From: an uncultured Collinsella sp.
GTDB lineage: Bacteria; Actinomycetota; Coriobacteriia; Coriobacteriales; Coriobacteriaceae
NCBI GenBank assembly: GCA_900546105.1
Contig: URBP01000016.1
Location: forward strand, 1-28,273
Length of the DNA: 28,273 nt
Direction of reading: 5' to 3'
How positions within the stretch are numbered: the stretch's first letter is position 1; each line of letters starts with the position of its first letter. Shown piece by piece: positions 13,511-21,837 of this stretch. The notes beneath the pieces are model-generated. The model ran no database searches. It had not been told where the DNA came from and was given only the letters and a program-made list of their open reading frames with translations. The translations under genes were made by a program, and so were the position numbers.

Positions 13511-16500
13511 GTAGGCCACGCCGCTCTCAAAGATCGGCATGAACTTATCGCCGGGGACATGCTCGGGCACGTTGCGGTACAGGTTGTCGCCGCGACGCTC
13601 GGCATGGCCCATCTTGCCCAGGACGCGGCCGTCGGGGCTCGTGATGCCCTCGATGGCGAGTGCGGAGCCGTTGGGGTTGACGGAGAGATCCATGCTGGGC
13701 TTGCCGTTCTCGCCCACGTACTGCGTGGCGACCTGGCCGTTGGCGATCAGCTGGGCGAGCACTTCGTCATTGGCGACAAAGCGGCCCTCGCCGTGGCTGA
13801 TGGCGACGGTGTAGGGGTCGTCCAGGCTGCACTGCGACAGCCACGGGGACAAGTTGGACGAGATGCGGGTGCGCACCAGACGGCTCTGGTGGCGACCGAT
13901 GGTGTTGAACGTCAACGTGGGCGTATCGGGCGTGGCGTCGACGATGTCGCCGTAGGGCACCAGGCCGAGCTTGATCAGGGCCTGGAAGCCGTTGCAGATG
14001 CCCAGCATCAGGCCATCGCGGGCCTTGAGCAGGTCGCGGACTGCCTCGGTGACCTCGGGAGCGCGGAAGAACGCCGTGATGAACTTGGCGGAGCCGTCGG
14101 GCTCGTCGCCGCCCGAGAAGCCGCCGGGGATCATAACGATCTGGCTTGCACGGATGCGGCGGGCAAGCTCGCGGGTGCTCTCGGCGACGGCCTCGGGCGT
14201 GAGGTTGTTGATCACGAAGGTGTCGGCCTCGGCACCGGCGGCACGGAAGGCGCGGGCGCTGTCGTACTCGCAGTTGTTGCCGGGGAACACGGGGATGATC
14301 ACGCGCGGGCGGGCGATCTTGGCGCCGCCGTACACGTGGATATCCTTGGCGCGGAAGTCGATGGTCTCGACCTCGGGGGTCTTGCCGGCGCTGCGGTAGG
14401 CGAAGACGCCCTCGATGCCGCTCTCCCAGGCCTCCTGGAGCTCGGCGAGCTCGATGACCTCGGAGCCGGTGTCGATGACATAGCCCTCGACGGTGGTGCC
14501 CAGGGGCTCGACGACAACGCCGTCGGCGACCTCGGGCAGCTCGGCATCCTCGGCGAGCTCGACGATAAAGCTACCGTAGAGCGGGGTGAAGAGGCTCTCC
14601 ACGTCTACATCCTCGGCAAGCTCGATACCGATCTGGTTACCGACGCACATCTTAAAGAGGCTCTCGGCGCCGCAGCCGTAGCCGGGCGTGGAGATGGCCA
14701 GGGCGTTGCCGGTAGCAGTGAGCGCCTCGACGGCGTCAAACGCGGCGAGCAGCTGCTGAGCATCGGGGCGGTAGTCCTCGCCATAGGTAGCGGGGGCGAT
14801 GCGGACGACGCGGTGCGTGAGGCCCTTGAACTCGGGCGAGACGGCGCGGGCGGCCTTGCCCACGGCGACGGCGAAGCTGATCAGGGTCGGCGGAACGTTG
14901 AGCTCGCCGGCCTCGTCCTCAAACGAACCGCTCATGGAGTCCTTGCCGCCGATGGCGCCGGCACCCAGGTCGACCTGGGCCATAAGGGCACCCAGGACGG
15001 CAGCCATGGGCTTGCCCCAGCGCTCGGCCTCGGTGCGCAGGCGCTCGAAGTACTCCTGGAAGGAGAGGTAGGTGCGCTTGTGCTCAAAGCCGGCGGCAAC
15101 GAGCTTGGCGATGGACTCGACCACGGACAGGTAGGCGCCCGCAAACTGGTCGGCCTCCATCAGATAGGGGTTGAAGCCCCATGCCATGGCGCTCGCCGTG
15201 GTGGTCTCGCCGTCCACGGGGAACTTGGCGACCATGGCCGAGCTCGGGGTGAGCTGCGTCTTGCCGCCAAAGGGCATGAGCACGGTTGCGGCACCGATAG
15301 TGGAGTCGAAACGCTCGGAAAGGCCCTTGTTGGAGGCGACGTTGAGGTCGGTGACGAGCGAGGTCATGCGCTCAGCGAGCGTGGTGCCGGCCCAGCTGGG
15401 CTGCCACACGCTGCGGGCGCAGACGTGAGCCACCTGGTGCTTGGGCGCACCGTTGGAGTTGAGGAACTCGCGGGACAGGTCGACGATGGCGACGCCGTTC
15501 CAGGCCATGCGCATGCGCGGCTCGGCGGTAACCTCGGCGATTACGGTCGCTTCCAGGTTCTCCTCGGCGGCGTAGCCCATGAACTCCTCGACGTCACAGT
15601 CGGCGACGGCGCAGGCCATGCGCTCCTGGGACTCGGAAATGGCGAGCTCGGTGCCGTCCAGGCCGTCGTACTTCTTGGTCACGGTATCGAGGTCGACATA
15701 CAGGCCGTCGGCAAGCTCGCCCACGGCGACCGAGACGCCGCCGGCGCCAAAGTCGTTGCAGCGCTTGATCAAGCGACAGGCGTCGCCGCGGCGGAACAGG
15801 CGCTGCAGCTTGCGCTCGACCGGGGCGTTGCCCTTCTGGACCTCGGCACCCGAAGTCTCGATGGACTCGGTGTTCTGGGTCTTGGAGGAGCCGGTGGCGC
15901 CGCCGATGCCGTCACGGCCGGTGCGGCCGCCCAGCAGGATGATCTTGTCGGTGGGGGCGGGGCACTCGCGACGCACGTGGTTTGCCGGGGTAGCGCCCAC
16001 GACGGCACCGACCTCCATGCGCTTGGCCACGTAGCCGGGGTGATAGAGTTCGTTGACCTGACCGGTGGCAAGGCCGATCTGGTTGCCGTAGCTGGAGTAG
16101 CCGGCGGCGGCAGTGGTCACGAGCTTGCGCTGCGGCAGCTTGCCCTCGAGCGTCTCGGAAACCGGGACGGTGGGGTCGCCGGCACCGGTGACACGCATGG
16201 CCTGATACACATAGCTGCGGCCCGAGAGCGGGTCGCGGATAGCGCCGCCCACGCAGGTGGCGGCACCGCCGAAGGGCTCGATCTCGGTGGGGTGGTTGTG
16301 GGTCTCGTTTTTAAACAGGAACAGCCAGTCCTGGTCCTCGCCATCGACATCGACCTTTACCTTGACGGTGCAGGCGTTGATCTCCTCGGATTCGTCGACA
16401 TCGGTCATGACGCCGGTCTTCTTAAGGTACTTGGCGCCGATGGTGCCCATGTCCATGAGGCAGACGGGCTTGGCGTCGCGACCGAGCTCGTGGCGCATCT

Positions 16501-17248
16501 CCATGTAGCGGTCGAAGGCCTGCTGCACAACGGCGTCGTCGATCGTCACGTCATCCAGGACGGTACCGAAGGTGGTGTGGCGGCAGTGGTCGGACCAATA
16601 GGTGTCGATCACGCGGATCTCGGTGATGGTGGGGTCGCGATCTTCATCGCGGAAGTACTGCTGGCAGAAGGCGATGTCCGCCTCGTCCATGGCAAGACCG
16701 CGATCGGAGATAAAGGCGGCAAGACCGGCCTCGTCGAGCTCGCGGAAGCCGTCAAGCACCTCGACGGGCGCAGGCTCGGGAGTCTCCATGTGCAGCGTCT
16801 CGGGTAGGTCGAGTGAGGCAATGCGGGCCTCGACGGGGTTCACCACGTAGTGCTTGATGGCATCGATGGCGGCCTCGTCCAGGGCGCCCGAGATCATATA
16901 GACCTTGGCGGAGCGCACGGCGGGGCGCTCGCCCTGGCTGATGAGCTGCACGCACTCGCTGGCGGAGTCGGCGCGCTGGTCAAACTGGCCAGGCAGGAAT
17001 TCGACGGCAAAGACGGCGCCATCGCTTGCGGGGAGCTCGTCGTAGGTCACATCGACCTGGGGCTCGCTAAAGACGGTCGGCACGCAGGAGCGGAAAAGCT
17101 CCTCGTCGATGCCCTCGACGTCGTAGCGGTTGATGATCCTCAGGGCCTCGATGCCCTTGATGCCGAGAATTTCGGTCAGCTCGCCCTTGAGCTGCTGAGC
17201 CTCGACGTCGAACCCGGGTTTCTTCTCCACGTAGATACGAGAGACCAT
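13502..17248 (-). CDS. purL: Phosphoribosylformylglycinamidine synthase, single-chain
   Basis: 1248 residues from ATG 17248 (MVSRIYVEKKPGFDVEA), with AGGA just upstream; a longer in-frame start at 17356 adds an unmatched basic stretch. The enzyme converts FGAR to FGAM with ATP and glutamine in purine synthesis. Domains in order: N-terminal PurS-like region, first AIR-synthase-like half with FLFKNETHNHPTEIEPFGGAATCVGG (ATP and substrate binding), the second half with LGAGAIGGKDSMSGSF, and a C-terminal class I glutamine amidotransferase with IPVFPGNNCEYDSA, the nucleophile Cys in LGICNGFQAL and the His-Glu element SHGEGRFV. The length and architecture match the clostridial-type single-chain enzymes rather than the split PurS/PurQ/PurL set. 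No other purine gene is nearby. A very long open frame on the opposite strand is a shadow. Confidence 0.96.
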   Translation of the reverse strand: MVSRIYVEKKPGFDVEAQQLKGELTEILGIKGIEALRIINRYDVEGIDEELFRSCVPTVFSEPQVDVTYDELPASDGAVFAVEFLPGQFDQRADSASECVQLISQGERPAVRSAKVYMISGALDEAAIDAIKHYVVNPVEARIASLDLPETLHMETPEPAPVEVLDGFRELDEAGLAAFISDRGLAMDEADIAFCQQYFRDEDRDPTITEIRVIDTYWSDHCRHTTFGTVLDDVTIDDAVVQQAFDRYMEMRHELGRDAKPVCLMDMGTIGAKYLKKTGVMTDVDESEEINACTVKVKVDVDGEDQDWLFLFKNETHNHPTEIEPFGGAATCVGGAIRDPLSGRSYVYQAMRVTGAGDPTVPVSETLEGKLPQRKLVTTAAAGYSSYGNQIGLATGQVNELYHPGYVAKRMEVGAVVGATPANHVRRECPAPTDKIILLGGRTGRDGIGGATGSSKTQNTESIETSGAEVQKGNAPVERKLQRLFRRGDACRLIKRCNDFGAGGVSVAVGELADGLYVDLDTVTKKYDGLDGTELAISESQERMACAVADCDVEEFMGYAAEENLEATVIAEVTAEPRMRMAWNGVAIVDLSREFLNSNGAPKHQVAHVCARSVWQPSWAGTTLAERMTSLVTDLNVASNKGLSERFDSTIGAATVLMPFGGKTQLTPSSAMVAKFPVDGETTTASAMAWGFNPYLMEADQFAGAYLSVVESIAKLVAAGFEHKRTYLSFQEYFERLRTEAERWGKPMAAVLGALMAQVDLGAGAIGGKDSMSGSFEDEAGELNVPPTLISFAVAVGKAARAVSPEFKGLTHRVVRIAPATYGEDYRPDAQQLLAAFDAVEALTATGNALAISTPGYGCGAESLFKMCVGNQIGIELAEDVDVESLFTPLYGSFIVELAEDAELPEVADGVVVEPLGTTVEGYVIDTGSEVIELAELQEAWESGIEGVFAYRSAGKTPEVETIDFRAKDIHVYGGAKIARPRVIIPVFPGNNCEYDSARAFRAAGAEADTFVINNLTPEAVAESTRELARRIRASQIVMIPGGFSGGDEPDGSAKFITAFFRAPEVTEAVRDLLKARDGLMLGICNGFQALIKLGLVPYGDIVDATPDTPTLTFNTIGRHQSRLVRTRISSNLSPWLSQCSLDDPYTVAISHGEGRFVANDEVLAQLIANGQVATQYVGENGKPSMDLSVNPNGSALAIEGITSPDGRVLGKMGHAERRGDNLYRNVPEHVPGDKFMPIFESGVAYFA

Positions 17249-17432
17249 TGGTTCCTGCCTTCCTGATCGGTTGGGCGTACGGTGCGGTATGCGGCAGCGG
17301 TCGGTTTGCGGGGCAAGCCTCGCGGTCGCCTTGAGCCACACACTTTTAAACCTCACTATGATACGACAGCTCGTGGCGCGTTGAGGACGGCGAGGGTGCT
17401 ACAGTGAAGCGCAAACAAGAGAAAGGCATCAC

Positions 17433-18995
17433 ATGGCATTCGTTTCGCTCGCCATCATCGCGCTCGTGGCCTTTGCAAGCCCCTTCATCGCCTCGGCGAT
17501 TCCCGGAAAGCCCGTTCCCGAAACGGTCTTTTTGCTCGTGTTCGGCGCGGTGCTGGGACCCCATATGCTCGGCGTCATCCATGTAGATGCCGAGGTCTCG
17601 CTCGTGTCAGAGCTCGGTCTGGCATTTTTGTTCCTGCTTGCCGGCTTTGAGATCGATCCCAAGAACATCACGGGCGTCGAGGGTCGCTACGGTATGGCCA
17701 CGTGGGCTGTCACATTTTGTATCGCCTGGCTTGCCGTGCGCTTTACCCCGTGGTTCTCGGTCAGCCATTTCGACGGTATCGCCGTGACGCTCGCCCTCAC
17801 TTCGACGGCGCTCGGTACGCTTGTGCCCATCATGCGTGAGCGCTCGCTCACCGGCACGCGCGTGGGCGACTCGATTCTCGCGTATGGCACTTGGGGCGAG
17901 CTCGGTCCCGTGCTCGCCATGTCGGTGCTGTTGTCTGCCCGCACTGGTATCCAAACGCTCGTTATCCTTGGCTTGTTTGCGGTGGTTTGCGTGTTGCTGG
18001 CCGTGGTCCCGAGCCGCTCCAAGCGCGTCGGCAGCCGCTTCTTTGCATTTGTTGAGGAGCGCGCCGATACCACGTCGCAGACCTTCGTGCGCCTGACGGT
18101 GCTCATCCTGGTCACGCTCGTGGCATTCTCGGCTGTCTTTGATCTCGACATCGTGTTGGGTTCTTTTGCCGCCGGCTTTGTCCTGCGCTATATCATCCCC
18201 GAGGGCAACCATACGCTCGAGACCAAGCTCGACGGTCTGGCCTACGGTTTTTTGATTCCGGTGTTCTTTACCGTATCGGGCGCAAAGATCGATCTGACGG
18301 CCGTGGCGTCGCGCCCGGGTCTGCTCGTGGGCTTTATCGTGGCGTTGTTGATTATTCGTGCCGTGCCCATTCTTATTTCCATGAGCATTTGTCCTGCGAC
18401 GCGCGATGTGTCGGCGTATGGTCGCATTACCGTGGCCCTGTACTGCACCACGGCGCTGCCGATCATCGTTGCCGTTACGAGCGTTGCCGTCAACGCGGGC
18501 GCGCTGTCGCAAGATATTGCGTCGGTCATGGTTGCCGCCGGTGCCATCACGGTGTTCTTGATGCCATTGCTCGCGCAGCTCTTCTACCGCGTGGTGGATG
18601 CCGCACCGGTCGCCGCCGTGGCAGAGGTTGCCGAGCATCCATCCGATGCGCTCGACATCTTGCGCGCCCACCACGACCTAGCGAGCTTGCTCGCGCGCGA
18701 GCACGAGCTGCTGACCTCGCATGGCCATGGTCGCGTATTCGAGGGCCTGCCTACGCTCGATACGATTGCCGAGCGTCTTTCCGCCGAGGCAGCGAGCGGC
18801 CACATCGATGCCCGCATCGTGGACGCGGCGCACCTGCTTGCCGATAAGACCTATGGAGACGAGGTCGACCCGTCCGAGCTGACTCCGCGTGAGCGCCGCC
18901 GCCTGGAGCGCGCCAAGCTCGCTGTGCGCGAATACCGCCGTCGCATGCTGGAGCTCTATGCGCGCGAAGAAGCCGAAGACGACGACGGTAAGTAG
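17433..18995 (+). CDS. CPA2-type cation/proton antiporter (Kef-like) with acidic cytoplasmic tail
   Basis: 520 residues from ATG 17433, six bases after AGAAAGG. About twelve membrane helices occupy residues 1-390. Landmarks of the Na+/H+ exchanger domain are GKPVPETVFLLVFGAVLGP, LVSELGLAFLFLLAGFEIDP, LALTSTALGTLVPIMRE, the SFAAGFVLRYIIP helix and FLIPVFFTVSGAKIDL. A hydrophilic tail (about 400-520) is rich in Ala, Glu and Arg, predicted helical, and ends AREEAEDDDGK; there is no recognisable TrkA-N nucleotide-binding domain. The family exchanges K+ or Na+ for protons; the ion is not determinable here. It is divergently oriented to purL across a gap of about 180 bases in which I found no convincing promoter, and is followed by the hairpin array. 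Confidence 0.88.
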   Translation: MAFVSLAIIALVAFASPFIASAIPGKPVPETVFLLVFGAVLGPHMLGVIHVDAEVSLVSELGLAFLFLLAGFEIDPKNITGVEGRYGMATWAVTFCIAWLAVRFTPWFSVSHFDGIAVTLALTSTALGTLVPIMRERSLTGTRVGDSILAYGTWGELGPVLAMSVLLSARTGIQTLVILGLFAVVCVLLAVVPSRSKRVGSRFFAFVEERADTTSQTFVRLTVLILVTLVAFSAVFDLDIVLGSFAAGFVLRYIIPEGNHTLETKLDGLAYGFLIPVFFTVSGAKIDLTAVASRPGLLVGFIVALLIIRAVPILISMSICPATRDVSAYGRITVALYCTTALPIIVAVTSVAVNAGALSQDIASVMVAAGAITVFLMPLLAQLFYRVVDAAPVAAVAEVAEHPSDALDILRAHHDLASLLAREHELLTSHGHGRVFEGLPTLDTIAERLSAEAASGHIDARIVDAAHLLADKTYGDEVDPSELTPRERRRLERAKLAVREYRRRMLELYAREEAEDDDGK

Positions 18996-19009
18996 TCGAT
19001 ACTTTCTCG

Positions 19010-19181
19010 GGGAAGCCGCGTCCCGCTTTGAAGGCTCGGAACGGGATGTGGTTTCCGAAACGGGGGCCGTTGGGAAGCTGTGTCCCGGAATGGGCGCTCA
19101 GAGTGGGATGCAGTTTCCGCAAGGAGGTCCTGGGGGAAACCGTGCCCCGTTCTGATCCGAAATACTGGGACATAGTTTCCC
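19010..19181. repeat. Array of six alternating inverted 15-bp elements (62-bp period)
   Basis: Six copies of a 15-bp element related to GGGAARCYRYGTCCC alternate in orientation. Forward copies start at 19010, 19072 and 19134; reverse copies at 19043, 19105 and 19167. Start-to-start distances are 33, 29, 33, 29 and 33 bases, so each forward/reverse pair recurs exactly every 62 bases, while the 18- and 14-base spacers differ in sequence. Forward and reverse members of a pair can form a 13-15 bp stem. The substitutions between pairs are largely compensatory or G-U (for example C-G in pair one becomes U-A in pair two at the central position). It sits in the 3' region of the antiporter gene, before a terminator. 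Confidence 0.8.
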
Positions 19182-19197
19182 TTTCATAACAGGAGAA

Positions 19198-19237
19198 GGC
19201 GCGCTGTCTGCAGTTGATTCAGACGGCGCGCCTTTTT
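19198..19237 (+). terminator. Intrinsic terminator of the antiporter gene
   Basis: GGCGCGCTGTCTG (19198-19210) pairs with CAGACGGCGCGCC (19220-19232) over 13 bp with one U-G pair and a 9-base loop, followed directly by five T residues. It lies between convergent genes and terminates the plus-strand transcript containing the repeat array. Confidence 0.88.
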
Positions 19238-19279
19238 GGTTGAGCTATGTTGAAGCTTGAAGCCAAAGCTTGTGGCTCC

Positions 19280-20029
19280 TTAGGAGCGGGCGGCTCCGTC
19301 GACGGGGAGCACGGCGCCCGTGACATAGGAGGACATGTCGCTCGCCAGGAAAACAAAGGCGTTGGCGACATCCTCGGGCTCGCCCATGCGACCCAGCGGA
19401 ATGGTGGCGATGATGGGCTTGATGACCTCTTCGGGCAGGTTGGCGACCATGTCGGTCTTAGTCACGCCGGGGGCGACGGCGTTGACGCGGATGCCCATGG
19501 GAGCGAGCTCGCGCGAGAGCGACTGGACCATACCGTTGACGGCAAACTTGGACGTGGGGTAACCGACGCCGGAGGGCTGGCCGTACTTGGCGACCATCGA
19601 GCTTGTGGTAGTGATGGTGCCGCCGTGGCCGGCCTCGGTCATGATCTTGGCGGCAGCCTGGTGGCCATTAAAGACGGCGACGACGTTGAGGTCCATAACT
19701 TTGGCGAACTCCTCGGCCGTGTAGTCCAAGAGGGGTGAACGCTGGGAGATACCGGCATTGTTGACGACCGTGTCCAAGCCGCCCATGTCGGCTGCAGTCT
19801 GCGTAAAGGCCTCAGTCACGGCCTCGAGCGAGGTGAGATCGCAGGAGCGACCCCAGACCTTGGCGTCGGGATAGGCGGCTGTCAGCTTCTCAACGGCCGT
19901 GTCGGCAGTCTCCTGGCGCGAGCCAAAGACGGTGACGGCAGCGCCTTCCTCGATAAAACGGCAGGCGATGGCATAGCCGATACCGCGTGTGCCTCCGGTG
20001 ATGATTGCTTTCTTGCCCTCGAGCAACAT
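19280..20029 (-). CDS. Short-chain dehydrogenase/reductase (classical SDR)
   Basis: 249 residues from ATG 20029 (MLLEGKKAIITGG), with AGAGGAAG five bases upstream; a further upstream start adds a cysteine-bearing non-homologous stretch and is rejected. Classical SDR signs are all present: the cofactor motif TGGTRGIG (11-18), NNAG (90-93), the catalytic Asn around 115, Ser in TTSSM, and YPTSK (Tyr157, Lys161), then the PG motif region VNAVAPGVTKTDM. Arg after the second strand (FGSRQ) suggests NADP(H). The overall form is that of FabG-like or sugar/steroid alcohol dehydrogenases. Gut Coriobacteriia encode several hydroxysteroid dehydrogenases of this fold, but nothing here distinguishes that role. 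It follows hom on the same strand but is separated by a terminator. Confidence 0.9.
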   Translation of the reverse strand: MLLEGKKAIITGGTRGIGYAIACRFIEEGAAVTVFGSRQETADTAVEKLTAAYPDAKVWGRSCDLTSLEAVTEAFTQTAADMGGLDTVVNNAGISQRSPLLDYTAEEFAKVMDLNVVAVFNGHQAAAKIMTEAGHGGTITTTSSMVAKYGQPSGVGYPTSKFAVNGMVQSLSRELAPMGIRVNAVAPGVTKTDMVANLPEEVIKPIIATIPLGRMGEPEDVANAFVFLASDMSSYVTGAVLPVDGAARS

Positions 20030-20101
20030 GGTGCTTCCTCTCATCGCGGGCGGACATTCGCAGCACAGCGTAGCGGTAGTCGGAATCGGCCGCGTTTGCA
20101 T

Positions 20102-20130
20102 ATCGGTGAACGGTAGCCCGCGTTACCGAT
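20102..20130 (-). promoter_or_regulatory. Bulged inverted repeat upstream of the SDR gene
   Basis: ATCGGT (20102-20107), a single bulged G, then AACG (20109-20112) pair with CGTT (20121-20124) and ACCGAT (20125-20130) around an 8-base loop. It lies 73-101 bases upstream of the SDR start. The arms could form an operator or a leader hairpin; no U-run follows, so termination is unlikely. Confidence 0.35.
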
Positions 20131-20177
20131 GAGCGGCTCGCGCAAATATGCTTTGCCGTTGTGCTTAGGGCAGGTGA

Positions 20178-20212
20178 CAAAAGGGCTCCCGTCCCACATC
20201 GGACGGGAGCCC
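20178..20212 (-). terminator. Intrinsic terminator of hom
   Basis: GGGCTCCCGTCC (20183-20194) and GGACGGGAGCCC (20201-20212) form a perfect 12-bp stem with a 6-base loop. On the minus strand it is followed by UUUUG. It lies about 30 bases after the homoserine dehydrogenase stop and separates it from the SDR gene. Confidence 0.88.
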
Positions 20213-20243
20213 TCAAGGCGCGTATTGCTAGGCGAGCGTTGGG

Positions 20244-21587
20244 CTAGTTCGCCATGACGCCTTCGGTCCAAGCCTCAACGTCCTCGATGCGCAGGACGTT
20301 GGCGACCTCGGCCACGCAGCCGACGCTGGCAAGCTCGGCGGCGGCAGCCTGGACGTCCTTCTCGAGCGCGCGGTGCGTCAGGAAGATGACCGAGCAGGCA
20401 TCGCTGACGCCCGATTTGCCGTCCTCGACCTGGTTGATGAGCGAGATCGAGATGTTGTGCTTGGCAAAGATGTCGACCGTCTCGGACAGGGCGCCCACGC
20501 GGTCGGCGACTTTCAGGCGCACATAGTACTTGGTCTGGAGCTCGTCCATGGGCTTAAAGGTGAGGTTGTGGCCATAGGGCTCAATCTCGGGCAGCGGAGC
20601 CACGCCACGGCTGATCTGCTCGGAGAGCGACAGGATATCGCCCACGACGGCGCTCGCGGTGGGGAAGGAGCCTGCGCCCGCGCCGTAGAACATGGTCTCG
20701 CCCACGGCGTCGCCTACCACGTAGACGGCGTTCATGGCGCCGTTGACCTTGGCGAGCATATGGTCTGCGGGGATCAGCGTGGGATGCACGCGAACGTCGA
20801 CGCCAGCGTCGGTGTTGCGGGCGATGCCGAGCAGTTTGATGGTGTAACCGAGCTCGCGGGCCTGGGCGATGTCCTCGGCACCGATGGTGCGGATGCCCTG
20901 CTGGTATACGTCGTCGGTGGTCACGCGGGTGCCAAAGCCGATGGAGGCGAGGATCGCCGTCTTGCTGGCGGCGTCGAAGCCGTCGACGTCGGCGGACGGG
21001 TCGGCCTCGGCATAGCCCTTTGCCTGGGCGTCGGCGAGCACGTCAGCGTAATCGGCGCCCTCGGCGTCCATGCGCGACAGGATGTAGTTGGTGGTGCCGT
21101 TGAGAATGCCAGCGATGGTCAGGATCTTGTTGCCCACCAGGTCGTGCTCGAGCGTGCTGACAATGGGGATGCCACCGCCGCAGCTGGCCTCGCACTTAAT
21201 CTGCACGCCGCACGCGCGCGCCTTCTCGGCGAGCGTCTCGACATGACGGCCCAGCAGGGCCTTGTTGGCAGAGACGACGTGCTTGCCGTTCTCGAAGGCG
21301 GTAGTGAAGATTTCGGTCGCGGGGTGCTCGCCGCCGATGAGCTCGACGACGATATCGACGGCGGGGTCGGTGACGACGTCGTGCCAGTCGCTCGTAAAGG
21401 CCTCGCGCTCAATACCGGCGGCTTCGGCCTGCTCCCAGGCAAGCGCGCAGGCGCGGGTCAGCTTAAGGTCGATGCCGTAGGCGGCCAGGTACTCATCGTG
21501 GTGGCTCTTGATCAGACGGGCCACGCCGCCGCCGACGGTTCCCAGACCGATGAGGCCGACGTTCACGGTGCGCAGGGGTTCGCTCAT
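20244..21587 (-). CDS. hom: Homoserine dehydrogenase with C-terminal ACT domain
   Basis: 447 residues from ATG 21587, preceded by GAAGGAG. The enzyme reduces aspartate semialdehyde to homoserine with NAD(P)H, the branch point to threonine, isoleucine and methionine. The N-terminal Rossmann fold has GLIGLGTVGGG (14-19 core). The SANKALL motif, the catalytic and substrate-binding region LNGTTNYIL, and DVDGFDAASKTAILA with the catalytic Lys follow. The C-terminal 80 residues (YYVRLKVADRVGALSETVDIFAKHNISI onward) form an ACT domain, which in this family mediates feedback inhibition by threonine. There is no fused aspartate kinase. It is divergent from the LIV-type importer genes and ends in its own terminator. 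Confidence 0.96.
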   Translation of the reverse strand: MSEPLRTVNVGLIGLGTVGGGVARLIKSHHDEYLAAYGIDLKLTRACALAWEQAEAAGIEREAFTSDWHDVVTDPAVDIVVELIGGEHPATEIFTTAFENGKHVVSANKALLGRHVETLAEKARACGVQIKCEASCGGGIPIVSTLEHDLVGNKILTIAGILNGTTNYILSRMDAEGADYADVLADAQAKGYAEADPSADVDGFDAASKTAILASIGFGTRVTTDDVYQQGIRTIGAEDIAQARELGYTIKLLGIARNTDAGVDVRVHPTLIPADHMLAKVNGAMNAVYVVGDAVGETMFYGAGAGSFPTASAVVGDILSLSEQISRGVAPLPEIEPYGHNLTFKPMDELQTKYYVRLKVADRVGALSETVDIFAKHNISISLINQVEDGKSGVSDACSVIFLTHRALEKDVQAAAAELASVGCVAEVANVLRIEDVEAWTEGVMAN

Positions 21588-21705
21588 AGATAGCTCCTTC
21601 GTGCATCTTATGGATGGATTAACCGCTTAAAGGTTGAGTGCATTCTAGCGTGAACCGAGGGCGCGTGCTCGCCAGGCAACAGGAGTCGCACAAAACGGCA
21701 CCCCC

Positions 21706-21769
21706 GAAACGCTGCGGAAACATTGGAAACATGCTCGCTACAAACGGAACTCCGTAACAAACTGTCAAC
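21706..21769. promoter_or_regulatory. Cluster of GAAAC and GTAAC half-sites upstream of first binding-protein gene
   Basis: In the 250-base gap between hom and the first binding-protein gene, GAAAC occurs at 21706-21710, 21717-21721 and 21726-21730 (the last two inside a 9-base tandem repeat of GGAAACAT). GTAAC-N6-TCAAC lies at 21754-21769, an 8-of-10 match to the actinobacterial GlnR form GTNAC-N6-GAAAC. Whether this is a real regulator site is inference. I found no consensus -35/-10 pair in this gap. Confidence 0.35.
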
Positions 21770-21804
21770 GTTTGCACCATAAGGTTTGCCCTGTACCGCA
21801 AGAC

Positions 21805-21819
21805 GGCCGCACCGCGGCC
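21805..21819 (+). promoter_or_regulatory. Leader hairpin before first binding-protein gene
   Basis: GGCCGC (21805-21810) and GCGGCC (21814-21819) form a perfect 6-bp GC stem with a 3-base loop, ending a few bases before the Shine-Dalgarno AAAAGGGGG. It could stabilise the transcript's 5' end or affect initiation. Confidence 0.35.
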
Positions 21820-21837
21820 AGCGAAAAGGGGGACACC

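Noticed and set aside
13004..16807. Plus-strand open frame of over 1260 codons opposite purL and the DMT exporter gene
   Set aside because: It is antisense to a fully recognisable PurL with all catalytic motifs, crosses the intergenic terminator, and its Gly/Ala/Asp/His/Leu-rich repetitive composition is what GC-rich codon bias produces on the opposite strand.
17249..17432. Promoter pair for divergent purL and antiporter genes
   Set aside because: TATCAT (minus) and TACAGT (plus) are possible -10 boxes, but neither has a reasonable -35 at acceptable spacing, so no feature is called.
19010..19181. The repeat array considered as a CRISPR
   Set aside because: Copies alternate in orientation, spacers are only 14 and 18 bases, repeats vary and no cas gene is near.
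19280..20029. SDR considered as the 7-beta-hydroxysteroid dehydrogenase known from Collinsella
   Set aside because: The N-terminal and active-site surroundings do not resemble what I recall of that enzyme; only general SDR motifs are shared.
20373..21593. Plus-strand open frame of 406 codons opposite hom
   Set aside because: Antisense to homoserine dehydrogenase with intact motifs; low-complexity Gly/Val/Asp/His composition.
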